From the NCBI GenBank assembly GCA_026985095.1, contig JALSQW010000008.1, positions 62,001-126,000 of the forward strand: 64,000 bases of DNA, given 5' to 3'. Both the position numbers and the translations under genes were made by a program. Of the stretch, positions 1 through 8,641 are shown piece by piece. The stretch comes from Acidimicrobiia bacterium. GTDB taxonomy: Bacteria; Actinomycetota; Acidimicrobiia; Spongiisociales; UBA5794. Every line of letters begins with the position of its first letter. Within the stretch, counting starts at the first letter, position 1. The notes below the pieces were generated by a model. The model was not told the DNA's origin. It saw only the letters and a program-made list of their open reading frames with translations, and did no database searches.

Positions 1-194
1 TCGGTGATCACGCCGGCGGGAAGCGTGAAGACGAGCCACGGCAGTCGCTGGGAGACGGCGATGAGGGCGATGAGGATCGGGTCGCGGGTCACCGCCGACG
101 CCAACCACGGATAGGCGATCTGCGCGACCCCGTCTCCGAGGTTGGAGATCGCCGACGCCGACCACAACCGCCAGTAGTTGCGGCCGAGCCTCAT
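1..194 (-). CDS. MFS transporter, N-terminal fragment (runs off the window)
   Basis: The N-terminus reads [20 protein letters not shown], followed by a GDG-V-QIAYPWLA segment and a second hydrophobic segment ending in a PAG-V-I stretch. This is the usual start of major facilitator superfamily exporters of the enterobactin/macrolide-exporter type, where the first helix is followed by a short loop. Only about 64 residues lie in the window, so substrate and length cannot be judged. Its ATG overlaps the TGA of the upstream gene (ATGA at 191-194), so the two genes are probably co-transcribed. Confidence 0.7.
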   Translation of the reverse strand, partial: MRLGRNYWRLWSASAISNLGDGVAQIAYPWLASAVTRDPILIALIAVSQRLPWLVFTLPAGVIT

Positions 195-676
195 GGGAGC
201 GCCGTCGGATGCCGGGCCGACCACACGGCGAGCGCCAGCAGCGCGGCGACGCCGAAGACGACGGCGAGCGCCAGCCAGCGGAGCGCGGCGACGTCGTCGG
301 CCGGGGCGGGTTCCGGCGGCGTCGGCGATCGGGCCAGGTCGAACACGACCGGATCGACCCCGAGATCGGTCAACCGGGCGCCGTCGGAGATGATCGATCC
401 ACCTTCGGGGAGGAGGGCCTCGAAGGCGATCGTGAGGTCTTCGGGTTCGGAGAGCTCCACGATCCCCGCCCATCGACCCGGCTCGATCTCCGACAGCGCC
501 ACCGGATCGAGTTCGCCGCCGAGACCGACGCCGCGCACGACCACGGCGTTCGCCGAACGGGAGAGGCCGACCGAGATCTCGATCGTGAGCGGATCGAGCC
601 CGACCGCCCGCGCCTCGGCGGCACCGAAGGGTGCGGCGAGCTGCACGATCGCGAGGAGGAGGGAGAGCCACGCCAT
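191..676 (-). CDS. Membrane-anchored secreted protein of unknown function
   Basis: A 161-residue protein. A signal peptide covers roughly residues 1-22 ([20 protein letters not shown]) and a single C-terminal membrane helix covers about 130-152, followed by a short basic tail. The middle is a beta-rich extracellular region, so the topology is an outward-facing domain anchored at its C-terminus. It is translationally coupled to the MFS gene downstream. A TAGGAT hexamer lies 11 bases upstream of the ATG. No family is recognised. The coupling suggests a role linked to transport, but this is inference. Confidence 0.6.
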   Translation of the reverse strand: MAWLSLLLAIVQLAAPFGAAEARAVGLDPLTIEISVGLSRSANAVVVRGVGLGGELDPVALSEIEPGRWAGIVELSEPEDLTIAFEALLPEGGSIISDGARLTDLGVDPVVFDLARSPTPPEPAPADDVAALRWLALAVVFGVAALLALAVWSARHPTALP

Positions 677-753
677 GGGGATCGTCCATCCTACGACCGA
701 TCTCGACAGCAGAGGCTCCGCTCTATGCTTGCCGACTCCGAGATGGACGCACG

Positions 754-2163
754 ATGAACCAGCCCAGGACGCTCTTCGACAAGGTGTGGGACGACCACGT
801 CGTCCATCGCGCCGACGACGAGCCGGACCTGCTGTTCGTCGACCTGCACCTCGTCCACGAGGTCACGTCACCGCAGGCCTTCGAGTCGCTCGCCCTGACG
901 GGCCGGTCGGTGCGGCGCCCGGATCTGACGCTGGCGACGATCGACCACGGGGTGCCGACCGTCGGTCGCGAGCTCGGCATCCGAGATCCGCTGTCGCGGC
1001 GCCAGATCGAGACCCTGGTCGCCAACTGCCGCCGCCACGGCATCACGCTGTTCGGTCTCGACGATCCCCGCCAGGGCATCGTCCACGTCATCGGTCCCGA
1101 GCAGGGGGTCACCCAGCCGGGGATGACGATCGTCTGCGGCGACTCCCACACCGCCACCCACGGTGCCTTCGGTGCTTTGGCTTTCGGGATCGGCACGTCG
1201 GAGGTGGAGCATGTCCTCGCCACCCAGACGTTGCCTCAGGAACGTCCACGGTCGATGGCGATCGAGGTCGACGGCGCGCTTCCGGTGGGGGTGTCGGCGA
1301 AGGACGTCATCCTGGCGATCATCGCCGAGATCGGTACCGCCGGTGCCACCGGCCACGTCATCGAGTACCGGGGCTCGGCCATCGAGGCGCTGTCGATGGA
1401 GGGGCGCATGACGATCTGCAACATGTCGATCGAGGCCGGCGCCCGGGCCGGGATGGTCGCACCCGACGAGACGACGTTCGCGTACCTGAAGGGTCGCCCG
1501 TTCGCCCCGACCGGCGCCGACTGGGACGAGGCGGTGGCGTCCTGGCGGATGCTGCACACCGATGAGGGCGCGTCGTTCGACACGCGGTTGTCGATCGACG
1601 CCTCGACACTGGAGCCGCACGTGTCGTGGGGAACGAACCCCGGCCAGACGCTGCCGGTGACGGGCACGGTACCGGACCCGGCGACGATCGACGACCCCGC
1701 CGAGCGTGCGCAGGTGGAGCGGGCGCTCGAGTACATGGCGTTGCAGCCGAACACGCCGATCACCGACATCCGCATCGACCGGGTGTTCCTGGGGTCGTGC
1801 ACCAACGCCCGGATCGAGGACCTGCGGGAAGCCGCGCATCTGTTGGAGGGTCGGAGCGTCCACCCCGACGTCCAGGCGATGGTGGTTCCCGGCTCGGGTC
1901 TGGTGAAGCTCCAGGCCGAGGAGGAGGGCTTGCACGAGGTGTTCCTGGCCGCCGGATTCGAGTGGCGCGACGCGGGGTGTTCGATGTGCCTGGGGATGAA
2001 CCCGGACATCCTGATGCCCGGGGAGCGTTCGGCGTCGACGTCGAACCGGAACTTCGAGGGCCGGCAGGGCCGCGGTGGGCGGACCCATCTGGTGTCCCCG
2101 GCGATGGCGGTGGCCGCCGCGGTGGAGGGCCGGTTCGTGGACGTGCGGGAGTGGGGGCGATGA
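754..2163 (+). CDS. leuC: 3-isopropylmalate dehydratase, large subunit
   Basis: This 469-residue protein matches the usual LeuC length (about 466). It isomerises 2- to 3-isopropylmalate in leucine synthesis, using a [4Fe-4S] cluster and the small subunit. The start [17 protein letters not shown] is typical. The aconitase-family signatures are present: [17 protein letters not shown], and the three cluster cysteines in GSCTNAR and CSMCLGMN. The ATG at 754 was chosen because homologous sequence begins there; no clear RBS is visible. The gene overlaps leuD by ATGA, giving a coupled leuCD pair. Confidence 0.97.
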   Translation: MNQPRTLFDKVWDDHVVHRADDEPDLLFVDLHLVHEVTSPQAFESLALTGRSVRRPDLTLATIDHGVPTVGRELGIRDPLSRRQIETLVANCRRHGITLFGLDDPRQGIVHVIGPEQGVTQPGMTIVCGDSHTATHGAFGALAFGIGTSEVEHVLATQTLPQERPRSMAIEVDGALPVGVSAKDVILAIIAEIGTAGATGHVIEYRGSAIEALSMEGRMTICNMSIEAGARAGMVAPDETTFAYLKGRPFAPTGADWDEAVASWRMLHTDEGASFDTRLSIDASTLEPHVSWGTNPGQTLPVTGTVPDPATIDDPAERAQVERALEYMALQPNTPITDIRIDRVFLGSCTNARIEDLREAAHLLEGRSVHPDVQAMVVPGSGLVKLQAEEEGLHEVFLAAGFEWRDAGCSMCLGMNPDILMPGERSASTSNRNFEGRQGRGGRTHLVSPAMAVAAAVEGRFVDVREWGR

Positions 2164-2765
2164 AGGCGGTCTCGCGGATCGAGGGCACGATGGCGCCGCT
2201 CCCTCGCGCCAACGTCGACACCGACCAGATCATCCCCAAGCAGTTCCTCAAACGGGTGGAACGGAGCGGATTCGGGCCGTACCTCTTCTACGACTGGGCG
2301 CGCGACGCCGAAGGAGAGCTCGATCCGGCGTTCGTGCTCAACCGCCCCGAGTACGCCGATGCGACGGTGTTGGTGACGGGACCGAACTTCGGCTCGGGCT
2401 CGTCCCGGGAGCATGCTCCCTGGGCGCTGGAGGACCGCGGGTTCGAAGCGATCATCGCCCCGTCGTTCGCCGACATCTTCTACAACAACTGCATCAACAT
2501 CGGCCTGCTGCCGGTGGTCCTCCCCGCCGGCGACGTGGACGCGCTGACGGCGGCGGCGGAGCGTTCCGGCACACGGGTGGTGATCGATCTGGCGGACCAG
2601 ACCGTCGTCGTCGACGGCCGGACGTTCCGGTTCGAGATCGACGCGTTCGCCAAGCACCGCCTGCTGCACGGTCTCGACGCCATCGACCTGACCCTCCGCC
2701 ACGTCGACGCCATCGACCGGTACGAGTCGTCGCGCCCTCGCTGGCGCCCGTCCCTGACCCCCTGA
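2160..2765 (+). CDS. leuD: 3-isopropylmalate dehydratase, small subunit
   Basis: A 201-residue swivel-domain subunit that completes the LeuCD isomerase. Recognisable segments are the N-terminal [14 protein letters not shown], the [17 protein letters not shown] active-site loop near residue 80, and the [17 protein letters not shown] block. Length and order match LeuD of other bacteria. Its start codon lies inside the leuC stop region (ATGA), so it is translated by coupling. No leuB or leuA is in this window. Confidence 0.97.
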   Translation: MKAVSRIEGTMAPLPRANVDTDQIIPKQFLKRVERSGFGPYLFYDWARDAEGELDPAFVLNRPEYADATVLVTGPNFGSGSSREHAPWALEDRGFEAIIAPSFADIFYNNCINIGLLPVVLPAGDVDALTAAAERSGTRVVIDLADQTVVVDGRTFRFEIDAFAKHRLLHGLDAIDLTLRHVDAIDRYESSRPRWRPSLTP

Positions 2766-2793
2766 CACCCTCCGCTCCGAACCGTGGGCCGGC

Positions 2794-2906
2794 CACCCCC
2801 CTCGAGGGGGTTCCCGAACCCAGGGTTGGCGACACCCCTCGAGGGGGTTCCCGAACCCAGGGTTGGCGACACCCCTCTGGGGGTGTGGCGAACCCTGGGT
2901 TGGCGG
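2794..2906 (+). repeat. Three tandem copies of a 37-bp palindrome-rich unit
   Basis: The intergenic region after leuD holds three consecutive units at about 2794-2832, 2833-2869 and 2870-2906. The unit contains CCCCTCGAGGGG and a CGAACCCAGGGTTGGCG core around the palindrome AACCC-N-GGGTT. Copies 1 and 2 are almost identical, differing by two extra C in copy 1. Copy 3 is diverged in its first half and carries T rather than A in the centre. Each unit can fold into hairpins. This looks like a REP/BIME-type extragenic element; no function is visible. Confidence 0.8.
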
Positions 2907-2918
2907 CGAGGGGCTGGG

Positions 2919-2924
2919 TACGCT
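2919..2924 (+). promoter_or_regulatory. Putative -10 hexamer for leaderless transcription
   Basis: TACGCT lies six bases before the ATG at 2931. GGGAGG fills the gap directly against the start codon, too close to act as a Shine-Dalgarno, so a leaderless mRNA starting at or near the ATG is the better reading. Confidence 0.45.
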
Positions 2925-2930
2925 GGGAGG

Positions 2931-3686
2931 ATGGACATCGTCGACGGGTACCTGGCGCGGATCGGGGTGACGGCATGCCCGAAGATCGACCGGAACGGGT
3001 TGGCGACGCTCCAGGCCGCACACCTCATCGCCGTGCCCTTCGAGAACCTCGACGTGCACGCCGGACGCGACGTGTCCTGCGACGCGGAACGAGCCGTCGC
3101 CAAGGTCGTCGAACGTCGGCGCGGCGGATGGTGCTTCGAGCTCAATGGCGCCTTCGCCGTCCTCCTCGAACACCTCGGTTTCACGGTACGGCGCCTGGCG
3201 GCGACGGTGCTGCTGGGGGAGCCGACTCCGATCCCCGACCACCTCACCCTGGTCGTCACCGTGGATCGCCCCTACCTCGTCGACGTCGGGTTCGGCAGCG
3301 GCACCCCCCGACGGCCACTCCCCCTCGACGACCCCGGTCCCCACCATGGCGGATCTGGTCTCTACCGCTTCACGACCGACGGCGGCCAGAGGGTCCTCGA
3401 GCGCCGCCGCCGCCGGGACGGGACCTGGGAACGATGCTTCCGCTTCGACGACGCGCCGGTCACGCTCGCCGACCTCGAGCCGTCGGCCCGCCACCTGGCC
3501 ACCACCGACAACCGGTTCACCGCCTCCCCCTTCGCCACCCGAGCCCTCGACGACGCGGCGGGACGAGTCACCTGGAACGACGGGCGGCTCCTCATCCGGC
3601 GGACCGGCAGCGAGCTCGTCACGCCGACGCCCGACGATCGAGCCACGCTCGAACGCTGGTTCGGGATCGTCGTGGGCGACGGCTGA
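2931..3686 (+). CDS. nat: Arylamine N-acetyltransferase
   Basis: A 251-residue protein of the NAT family, which moves acetyl groups from acetyl-CoA to arylamines or hydrazines through a Cys-His-Asp triad. The triad is visible: Cys68 in RGGWCFELN, His104 in PDHLTLVV and Asp118 in VDVGFGSG. The family's PFENLD motif is at residues 36-41. Length is slightly short of the usual 275-280, mainly at the C-terminus. It is isolated: leuD is upstream across the repeat array, and a converging small gene follows. Confidence 0.93.
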   Translation: MDIVDGYLARIGVTACPKIDRNGLATLQAAHLIAVPFENLDVHAGRDVSCDAERAVAKVVERRRGGWCFELNGAFAVLLEHLGFTVRRLAATVLLGEPTPIPDHLTLVVTVDRPYLVDVGFGSGTPRRPLPLDDPGPHHGGSGLYRFTTDGGQRVLERRRRRDGTWERCFRFDDAPVTLADLEPSARHLATTDNRFTASPFATRALDDAAGRVTWNDGRLLIRRTGSELVTPTPDDRATLERWFGIVVGDG

Positions 3687-3737
3687 CCGTCAATCACCGT
3701 CGGCTCGGGAGCCCGGACCGGGCTCGTCGGGACCCAC

Positions 3738-3893
3738 TCAACACCCGGGCTCGCCGTGGTTGCCGCAGCAGTTCGACCGGTTCTTCAGCTTGATGGCGTT
3801 GTTCCTCGCCGCCACCAGGATCTTCTCCATCAGCGGCAGCTCGGACCGGGCCCAGTTGGAGCGGACCGCCTCGAAGCTCGGCTCACCGCACAT
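3738..3893 (-). CDS. Small cysteine-rich conserved protein with CCGN-GEPGC tail
   Basis: A 51-residue protein beginning MCGEPSFEAVRSNW and ending in a conserved-looking tail NCCGNHGEPGC. The two clustered cysteines and the terminal cysteine could bind a metal, which is inference. The middle contains an amphipathic helix (LPLMEKILVAARNNAIKL). The ATG at 3893 is preferred over a longer start because a TACGGT hexamer lies six bases upstream and shares bases with the promoter of the divergent gene. I recall similar tails in actinobacterial and Chloroflexi small proteins, but no function. Confidence 0.6.
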   Translation of the reverse strand: MCGEPSFEAVRSNWARSELPLMEKILVAARNNAIKLKNRSNCCGNHGEPGC

Positions 3894-3899
3894 GGGGCC

Positions 3900-3909
3900 A
3901 CCGTACCAT
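3900..3909. promoter_or_regulatory. Overlapping divergent -10 elements
   Basis: On the plus strand TACCAT (3904-3909) lies nine bases before the ATG at 3919. On the minus strand TACGGT (plus coordinates 3900-3905) lies six bases before the ATG at 3893. The two hexamers share two base pairs, so only one polymerase could use the site at a time. Confidence 0.4.
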
Positions 3910-3918
3910 GAGGTCGCC

Positions 3919-4284
3919 ATGACGCTGCCCACCCGCCACGAGCAGGCCCAGGCCATCCTCCGCCGACGAGCCCGGAAGATGGCCAAGGAGATCCTCGGTC
4001 GTCAACCGGTCGGCGCCGCCGACTTCGCCTCCGCGTTCACCCTCGAGCGCATCGACCTGATCGCCGAGATCCCCGACGTCGACGCCCTCCGGCGCCTCGG
4101 CCGGACCGTCGTCGGTCCGGCCAACGATCTGTACATCCTCCACGACCCCGACGGCAGCTTCCGCGTCTACGTGCAAGAACGCGGCGAGCCCCGCAACGTC
4201 GCCGCCGGCCTCGACTTCGAAGCCGCCAGGGACGCCGTCATCGACCGGCTCATCCTCCTCAACGGCATCCCCCTGGACCTGTAG
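3919..4284 (+). CDS. Conserved hypothetical protein, 121 aa
   Basis: A soluble 121-residue protein with no signal peptide. An N-terminal basic helix (HEQAQAILRRRARKMAKEI) is followed by an acidic/hydrophobic region. The C-terminal half looks like a compact alpha/beta domain (DLYILHDPDGSFRVYVQERGEPR). The gene is divergent from the 51-residue Cys-rich gene with overlapping promoters and ends 3 bp from the converging glycosyltransferase gene. No family is recognised. Confidence 0.6.
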   Translation: MTLPTRHEQAQAILRRRARKMAKEILGRQPVGAADFASAFTLERIDLIAEIPDVDALRRLGRTVVGPANDLYILHDPDGSFRVYVQERGEPRNVAAGLDFEAARDAVIDRLILLNGIPLDL

Positions 4285-4287
4285 GGC

Positions 4288-6195
4288 TCAGACACCCTGG
4301 TAGATCGCGCGAGCGAGTTCCGCCTCGTCCTCGACCGGAACGTCGGCGAAGCGCACCGCGAACACCCCGCCCTCCGGATCGTGGCCGGGGACCGGCTCAC
4401 AGCGGAACACGAGTCGCTCCCCGAGGACCTCGACCTCGAGCTTGGATCCCGCCTGCGGCACCCATCCCGACAGGGACCGGAGCCGGGCGCCGCCCAAGGA
4501 CAGGTCCACGATCTCCACCGGTTCGTCGCCCAGGCTCCCCCGCAGCCGCGTGGGCATGCGGACGCTCGCCCGCCGCTCACCGGCATATCGAGGCGCGGTG
4601 ATGCGGACGATGCCGGTCGCGACGAACGCTGCGTTGACGGCAAGGAACACGGCGGCGCCGACCATCGCCCCGGGTTCGTCGTAGGTCATGGGCGTGAACC
4701 CGCCGAGGGTCGCGACGCCCCACCCGAGGGCCAGCACCGCGGCCGCGAACACCCCGGTGAGGACCAACGGCGGACGGGGGCGACCCCCGACCCTGCGTCC
4801 CTTCGGTGTCACCTCGAAGCGCGTCCGCACCGACGGATCGAACAGCATCAGGGTCGCCGACAGGACCGCCGGCATGCGCAGGAACTCGAACAGGGTCGAC
4901 AGCAGCGGCGGGTAGTAGCCGCGGGCCAGCCGCCGGAGCGCCACGAACTGCAAGGCGAGCACACCGACGAACACCGGGCCGTAGACCGCCAGCGGCGCCA
5001 CGATCGGGACACCGCCGGTCGCCAGGACCACGATCGGCAGGACCAGGTAGCCGAGGATCTTCCACGCATCGAACCACGCGAACAGCGTCGACGCGTACGC
5101 CAGGCGTTGGGCCACCGTCAGGCCGCGCACCACCAGCGGGTTCTCGAGGCGCAGGAGCTGCATCGCTCCGGACGCCCAACGATGCCGCTGCAGCAGGTAG
5201 GCATCGGCGTCCGACGGGGCCAGCCCGTGGGCGAGGACCTCGTTGTGGGCGACCGTTCTCCATCCCCTGGCGTGGAGACGCACCGTGGTGTGGATGTCCT
5301 CGGTGATCGTCCCGGTGGCGACGCCGCCGACGTCACGCAGCGCCGCCACCCGCACGACCGCGCCGGTCCCGCACCAGAACGCCGCGTTCCATCGGTTCTT
5401 CGCCGGCAAGATCACCCGATAGAACACCGACTCCTCGGTGTAGTACCGACCCGTGCGCAACGGCTCGTGCTCGAAGGATGTCACGTTGTAGAAATCCTGT
5501 GGGGTCTGCACGAGCGCCAACCGGGGATCATCGAAGTAGCCGAGCGTGTGCCGCAGGAAGTCCGGACGGACCACGTGGTCGGCGTCGAGAACCCCGATCA
5601 CGTCGGCGTCGATGTGAGCCAACGCGTGGTTGAGGTTCCCCGCCTTGGCGTCGGCGTTGCTCGGGCGGGTCAGGTAGCGGGCCCCGAGGCGGCGAGCCAG
5701 CGCCGCCACCTCCGGACGGCGCCCGTCGTCGAGCACCCAGGTCTCGTGGGCCGGTTCGATCGCCACCGCCGCCGCGATCGTCGGAAGCAGCACCTCGGTC
5801 GGCTCGTCGTAGGTGGTGATCAGCATCGCCACCTGCAGGTCGGTGTCGTCGACGACCCGCGCCGGTGCCACCGCGTCGAGGTCCCACAGTCCGAAGGTGA
5901 ACAGCGCCAGCCCGATGCCGTTGTGGATCTCGAGCACGACGAGGGGGATCGACACCCACCACGCGGCCGGGTTCAACGTGAAGGCGGCCCGCCACGTCAG
6001 GTAGGCGAGGGTGAACCACACTGCACCGACCGCCAGCCCACGGATCGCCAGCTTCCGTCGCGCCGTCTCAGGCGGCGGCATCGCTCCCCCCTCGAACGTC
6101 GGAAGACCCGAGAACGGATCGATCGTGAGCGCCACCCCGGGGTCGTCGGACGCGGCGCGACCGAGGTCGGAGAGGTCTTCGGATGGAACCGGCAT
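4288..6195 (-). CDS. Cellulose-synthase-like family 2 glycosyltransferase with C-terminal PilZ domain
   Basis: A 635-residue membrane processive glycosyltransferase. Two N-terminal helices (about 50-72 and 80-102) precede a GT2 catalytic domain. The catalytic motifs are in order: DDG 156-158, DAD 204-206, TED 298-300 and QRHRW 336-340 (the Q-x-x-RW processivity motif). Further helices follow between about 365 and 530. The last about 90 residues are a PilZ domain with an R-rich segment (GERRASVRMP) and D-LSLGGA, the two halves of a c-di-GMP binding site. It is BcsA-like, but the polymer is unknown and no bcsB or bcsZ is adjacent. A GGAGGG RBS precedes the ATG. Confidence 0.88.
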   Translation of the reverse strand: MPVPSEDLSDLGRAASDDPGVALTIDPFSGLPTFEGGAMPPPETARRKLAIRGLAVGAVWFTLAYLTWRAAFTLNPAAWWVSIPLVVLEIHNGIGLALFTFGLWDLDAVAPARVVDDTDLQVAMLITTYDEPTEVLLPTIAAAVAIEPAHETWVLDDGRRPEVAALARRLGARYLTRPSNADAKAGNLNHALAHIDADVIGVLDADHVVRPDFLRHTLGYFDDPRLALVQTPQDFYNVTSFEHEPLRTGRYYTEESVFYRVILPAKNRWNAAFWCGTGAVVRVAALRDVGGVATGTITEDIHTTVRLHARGWRTVAHNEVLAHGLAPSDADAYLLQRHRWASGAMQLLRLENPLVVRGLTVAQRLAYASTLFAWFDAWKILGYLVLPIVVLATGGVPIVAPLAVYGPVFVGVLALQFVALRRLARGYYPPLLSTLFEFLRMPAVLSATLMLFDPSVRTRFEVTPKGRRVGGRPRPPLVLTGVFAAAVLALGWGVATLGGFTPMTYDEPGAMVGAAVFLAVNAAFVATGIVRITAPRYAGERRASVRMPTRLRGSLGDEPVEIVDLSLGGARLRSLSGWVPQAGSKLEVEVLGERLVFRCEPVPGHDPEGGVFAVRFADVPVEDEAELARAIYQGV

Positions 6196-6303
6196 CGGGC
6201 CCTCCAGCGGTCTACGGACGCCTCCCCTGTCGGCTGCACACCCGCAGCCTTGAGAAGTGCGGCGACGCCCCGCAGCCGGGCCGACCGATCGGCCGGGCAG
6301 AGA

Positions 6304-7554
6304 TCAGGACCGGATCACCGGATCGGGCCCGACCGCCACCACCCGCTCGATGGCCCGGTACACCCGTTCCTGCATCCCGACCTCGTCCGGTTCGAGCAGG
6401 TTCGCCATCACCTTCAACGCCCATTCCATCAGGGGGCGGGACCGCAAGCCGACACGGGTGAGCGCCCGCATCAACGTCGGGTTGCCGATGGCGATCACGA
6501 ACGCTCGCGCCACCCGGTGATAGGCCCCGTACTCGTCCTCGATCGCCCGAGCGTACGCCCGCAGCCTGCCGGAGCCCGGATCGGCGAGCTCCTCCACCAC
6601 GTAGGAGGCGGCGAGCCGTCCGGTCTCGTAGGCGTAGTCGATCCCCTCGCCGTTGAACGGGTTGACGGCGCCGGCCGCGTCGCCGACCAACATCCAGTTC
6701 TCCCCCGCCTTCGGGCCCACCGAGAACGCCATCGGGAGCTTGCCGCCGGTGGGAGCGACCAGCTCCGAGTCCGGGCCGATGGCCCAATGGTCGGGAAGCT
6801 GGGCCAGATAGGCGTCCTGGACCTTGGAGGTGTTGACTTCCTTCCAGCCCTTGAACGAGGAGATGACCCCCACCCCGACGTTCACCGTCCCGTCGCCCAT
6901 CGGGAACACCCATCCGTACCCGGGCATCGAACGACCTTCGCGGTCGCGGATGTCGAGTTGGCTCTCCAGGAACCCGTCACGACTGTTGGGGCTGGCGTAG
7001 TACCCCCGGACGGCGAGCCCATAGGGGAAGTCGCGGCGCCGATGCGTCCCCAGGGCGCGACCGAACCGGGACAGCGAGCCGTCGGCGACCACGACCACCC
7101 GGGGGGTGATCCGCTCGACGGCGCCGTCGACGACGAGATCGACCCCGACGAGGCGACCATCGGCGACGACGGCCCGCGCCTCGACCCCATCATCGACGGT
7201 CGCTCCTTGCGCGGCGGCCAACGCGGCGACCTGCATGTCCAGGTCGGCCCGACGCAGCGTCGCACCCCACGTGGGATAGATCGTGTGCCGAGGCCACGGG
7301 AGCTCGAGGGTCAAGTCACCGGCGTACGCGCGGAGGCCGGAGATCCTGTGCACGTCGTCGGCGTCGAGGTCGAAGCCCATGTCGATGAGCTGCTTGACGG
7401 CCCGCGGCGTCAACCCGTCGCCGCAGGTCTTGTCGCGGGGATACCGCTTCTTCTCGACGAGACGGACATCGGCGCCGGCCTTGGCGAGCCAGAACGCGGA
7501 CGCGGCACCGCCGGGGCCGCCGCCGACCACCAGGACGTCGGGTGAGGAGCTCAT
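6304..7554 (-). CDS. Geranylgeranyl-reductase family FAD flavoprotein (MenJ-like)
   Basis: A 416-residue flavoprotein. It has an N-terminal FAD-binding Rossmann motif (VVGGGPGGAASAFWLAKAG), the hallmark RDKTCGDGLTPRAV segment, and the second FAD motif LVGDAAGAVNPFNGEGIDYA. This arrangement is typical of mycobacterial MenJ, which saturates one isoprene unit of menaquinone, and of archaeal geranylgeranyl reductases. The position beside a quinol-oxidising complex supports a quinone-tail role, which is inference. The ATG at 7554 places the Rossmann fold at the N-terminus. TAGCCT lies eight bases upstream, suggesting a leaderless start. Confidence 0.82.
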   Translation of the reverse strand: MSSSPDVLVVGGGPGGAASAFWLAKAGADVRLVEKKRYPRDKTCGDGLTPRAVKQLIDMGFDLDADDVHRISGLRAYAGDLTLELPWPRHTIYPTWGATLRRADLDMQVAALAAAQGATVDDGVEARAVVADGRLVGVDLVVDGAVERITPRVVVVADGSLSRFGRALGTHRRRDFPYGLAVRGYYASPNSRDGFLESQLDIRDREGRSMPGYGWVFPMGDGTVNVGVGVISSFKGWKEVNTSKVQDAYLAQLPDHWAIGPDSELVAPTGGKLPMAFSVGPKAGENWMLVGDAAGAVNPFNGEGIDYAYETGRLAASYVVEELADPGSGRLRAYARAIEDEYGAYHRVARAFVIAIGNPTLMRALTRVGLRSRPLMEWALKVMANLLEPDEVGMQERVYRAIERVVAVGPDPVIRS

Positions 7555-7588
7555 GGGCGTCGAGGCTACCGGCGGGAACGACCCGCCG

Positions 7589-8635
7589 TCAGCCTGCGGC
7601 TTCCACCAAACCGCAGTCGGTCTCCGCGGTCGCCAGGTCCTCGCCCCCGAACGCGACGCGCTCGTACAGCACCACCTGGGCGATCTGCTGGTCGGTGAGC
7701 TGACCACCGAACGGCGGCATGCCCCCCGCCACCGGCTTGCTCGTCGCACCGTAGGTCGGGTCGGGCCACCCGGCGGAACCCAGCGTCACCCACTCGACGT
7801 GAGACGAACACGAACCCTCCGGGAAGGTCTGGAGCACCGCGCCGCCGGCCATGCCAGGGCCGACCCCGCCCTCGCCGGCATTGCCGTGGCAGATCGCGCA
7901 CGACTCGGCGAACAGCATCTCCCCGGCGGTGAAGTTGTCGACCGTGCCCTGACCGTACGGGTTCCCGTCGCAACCGACGGCCTCGCCCGTCACCGGGTCG
8001 ATGGCGAGCTGCCCAGCGCTGCCGCACGCCGGCCCGTTGGGGACCGCGGCGATGTAGACGACGGCGAAGACCGGGATGATCACGAACAACGCGGCGAGGA
8101 GCGCCGGGTAGCGGCTCGCCTTCTTCGGTTCGGGCGCCGGAGCCTCGGCCTCCGCGGCGGGCGCCTCGGCCGGTTCGATGACCTCGACCGGGGCCTCCGT
8201 CGGCGCGACCGGGCCGGGGGCAGCCGCCTCGGCCGGGGCAGGAGCGGGGCCGGCCGGGGCGACCCCTGCGGCGGGCAGTTCGATGCCCGCCCATTCGGCC
8301 AGCACCGCTTCGACGGCGATGCCTTCCTTCTTGGCGCGGGCCCCGGCCGACCGCTCGACCAGCGAGGCAGGCATCCCCTTGGCCTCGGCGGCCTTGGCGA
8401 TCAGCTCGTCCTTCGAGATCGCGGCGGGGGCCGGAGCGGGAGGCGCCTCCGCCGGAGCCGGAGCCGGAGCGGCGGGTGGGGCTGCCTGCGCCGTCGGAAC
8501 CTCCTCGCCGGCCCACTGCGCCAGGACCTGCTCGACGGGCACCCCGAGCGCCTGGGCCCTGGCCTGGGCGGAGCGGTCGACCATGTCGGCCGGCACACCG
8601 GTCGATGCTGCGATACGTTGGATGAGCTCTTCCAT
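7589..8635 (-). CDS. Membrane-anchored cytochrome c with duplicated N-terminal helical module
   Basis: A 348-residue protein. Two copies of a roughly 38-residue module (about 5-43 and 79-117) share the pattern [I/L]xP..[LM]V-RSA-ARA...G..VE.VLA.WAG. They are separated and followed by Ala/Pro-rich linkers. One membrane helix (about 176-198) precedes a class I cytochrome c domain with CAICH at 246-250 and a likely axial Met306 (GGMPPFGG). The heme faces outward, so the modules should be cytoplasmic. Related modules occur in the cytochrome b subunit at 12664. The gene starts 6 bp after the CcoN-CcoO-like gene. Confidence 0.85.
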   Translation of the reverse strand: MEELIQRIAASTGVPADMVDRSAQARAQALGVPVEQVLAQWAGEEVPTAQAAPPAAPAPAPAEAPPAPAPAAISKDELIAKAAEAKGMPASLVERSAGARAKKEGIAVEAVLAEWAGIELPAAGVAPAGPAPAPAEAAAPGPVAPTEAPVEVIEPAEAPAAEAEAPAPEPKKASRYPALLAALFVIIPVFAVVYIAAVPNGPACGSAGQLAIDPVTGEAVGCDGNPYGQGTVDNFTAGEMLFAESCAICHGNAGEGGVGPGMAGGAVLQTFPEGSCSSHVEWVTLGSAGWPDPTYGATSKPVAGGMPPFGGQLTDQQIAQVVLYERVAFGGEDLATAETDCGLVEAAG

Positions 8636-8641
8636 GGTCCC

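Noticed and set aside
2794..2906. CRISPR array
   Set aside because: The units are contiguous without variable spacers, there are only three, and no cas genes are present.
4381..7545. Long plus-strand open frame opposite the glycosyltransferase and flavoprotein genes
   Set aside because: Low-complexity Arg/His/Gln-rich translation; both minus-strand genes are well supported by motifs.
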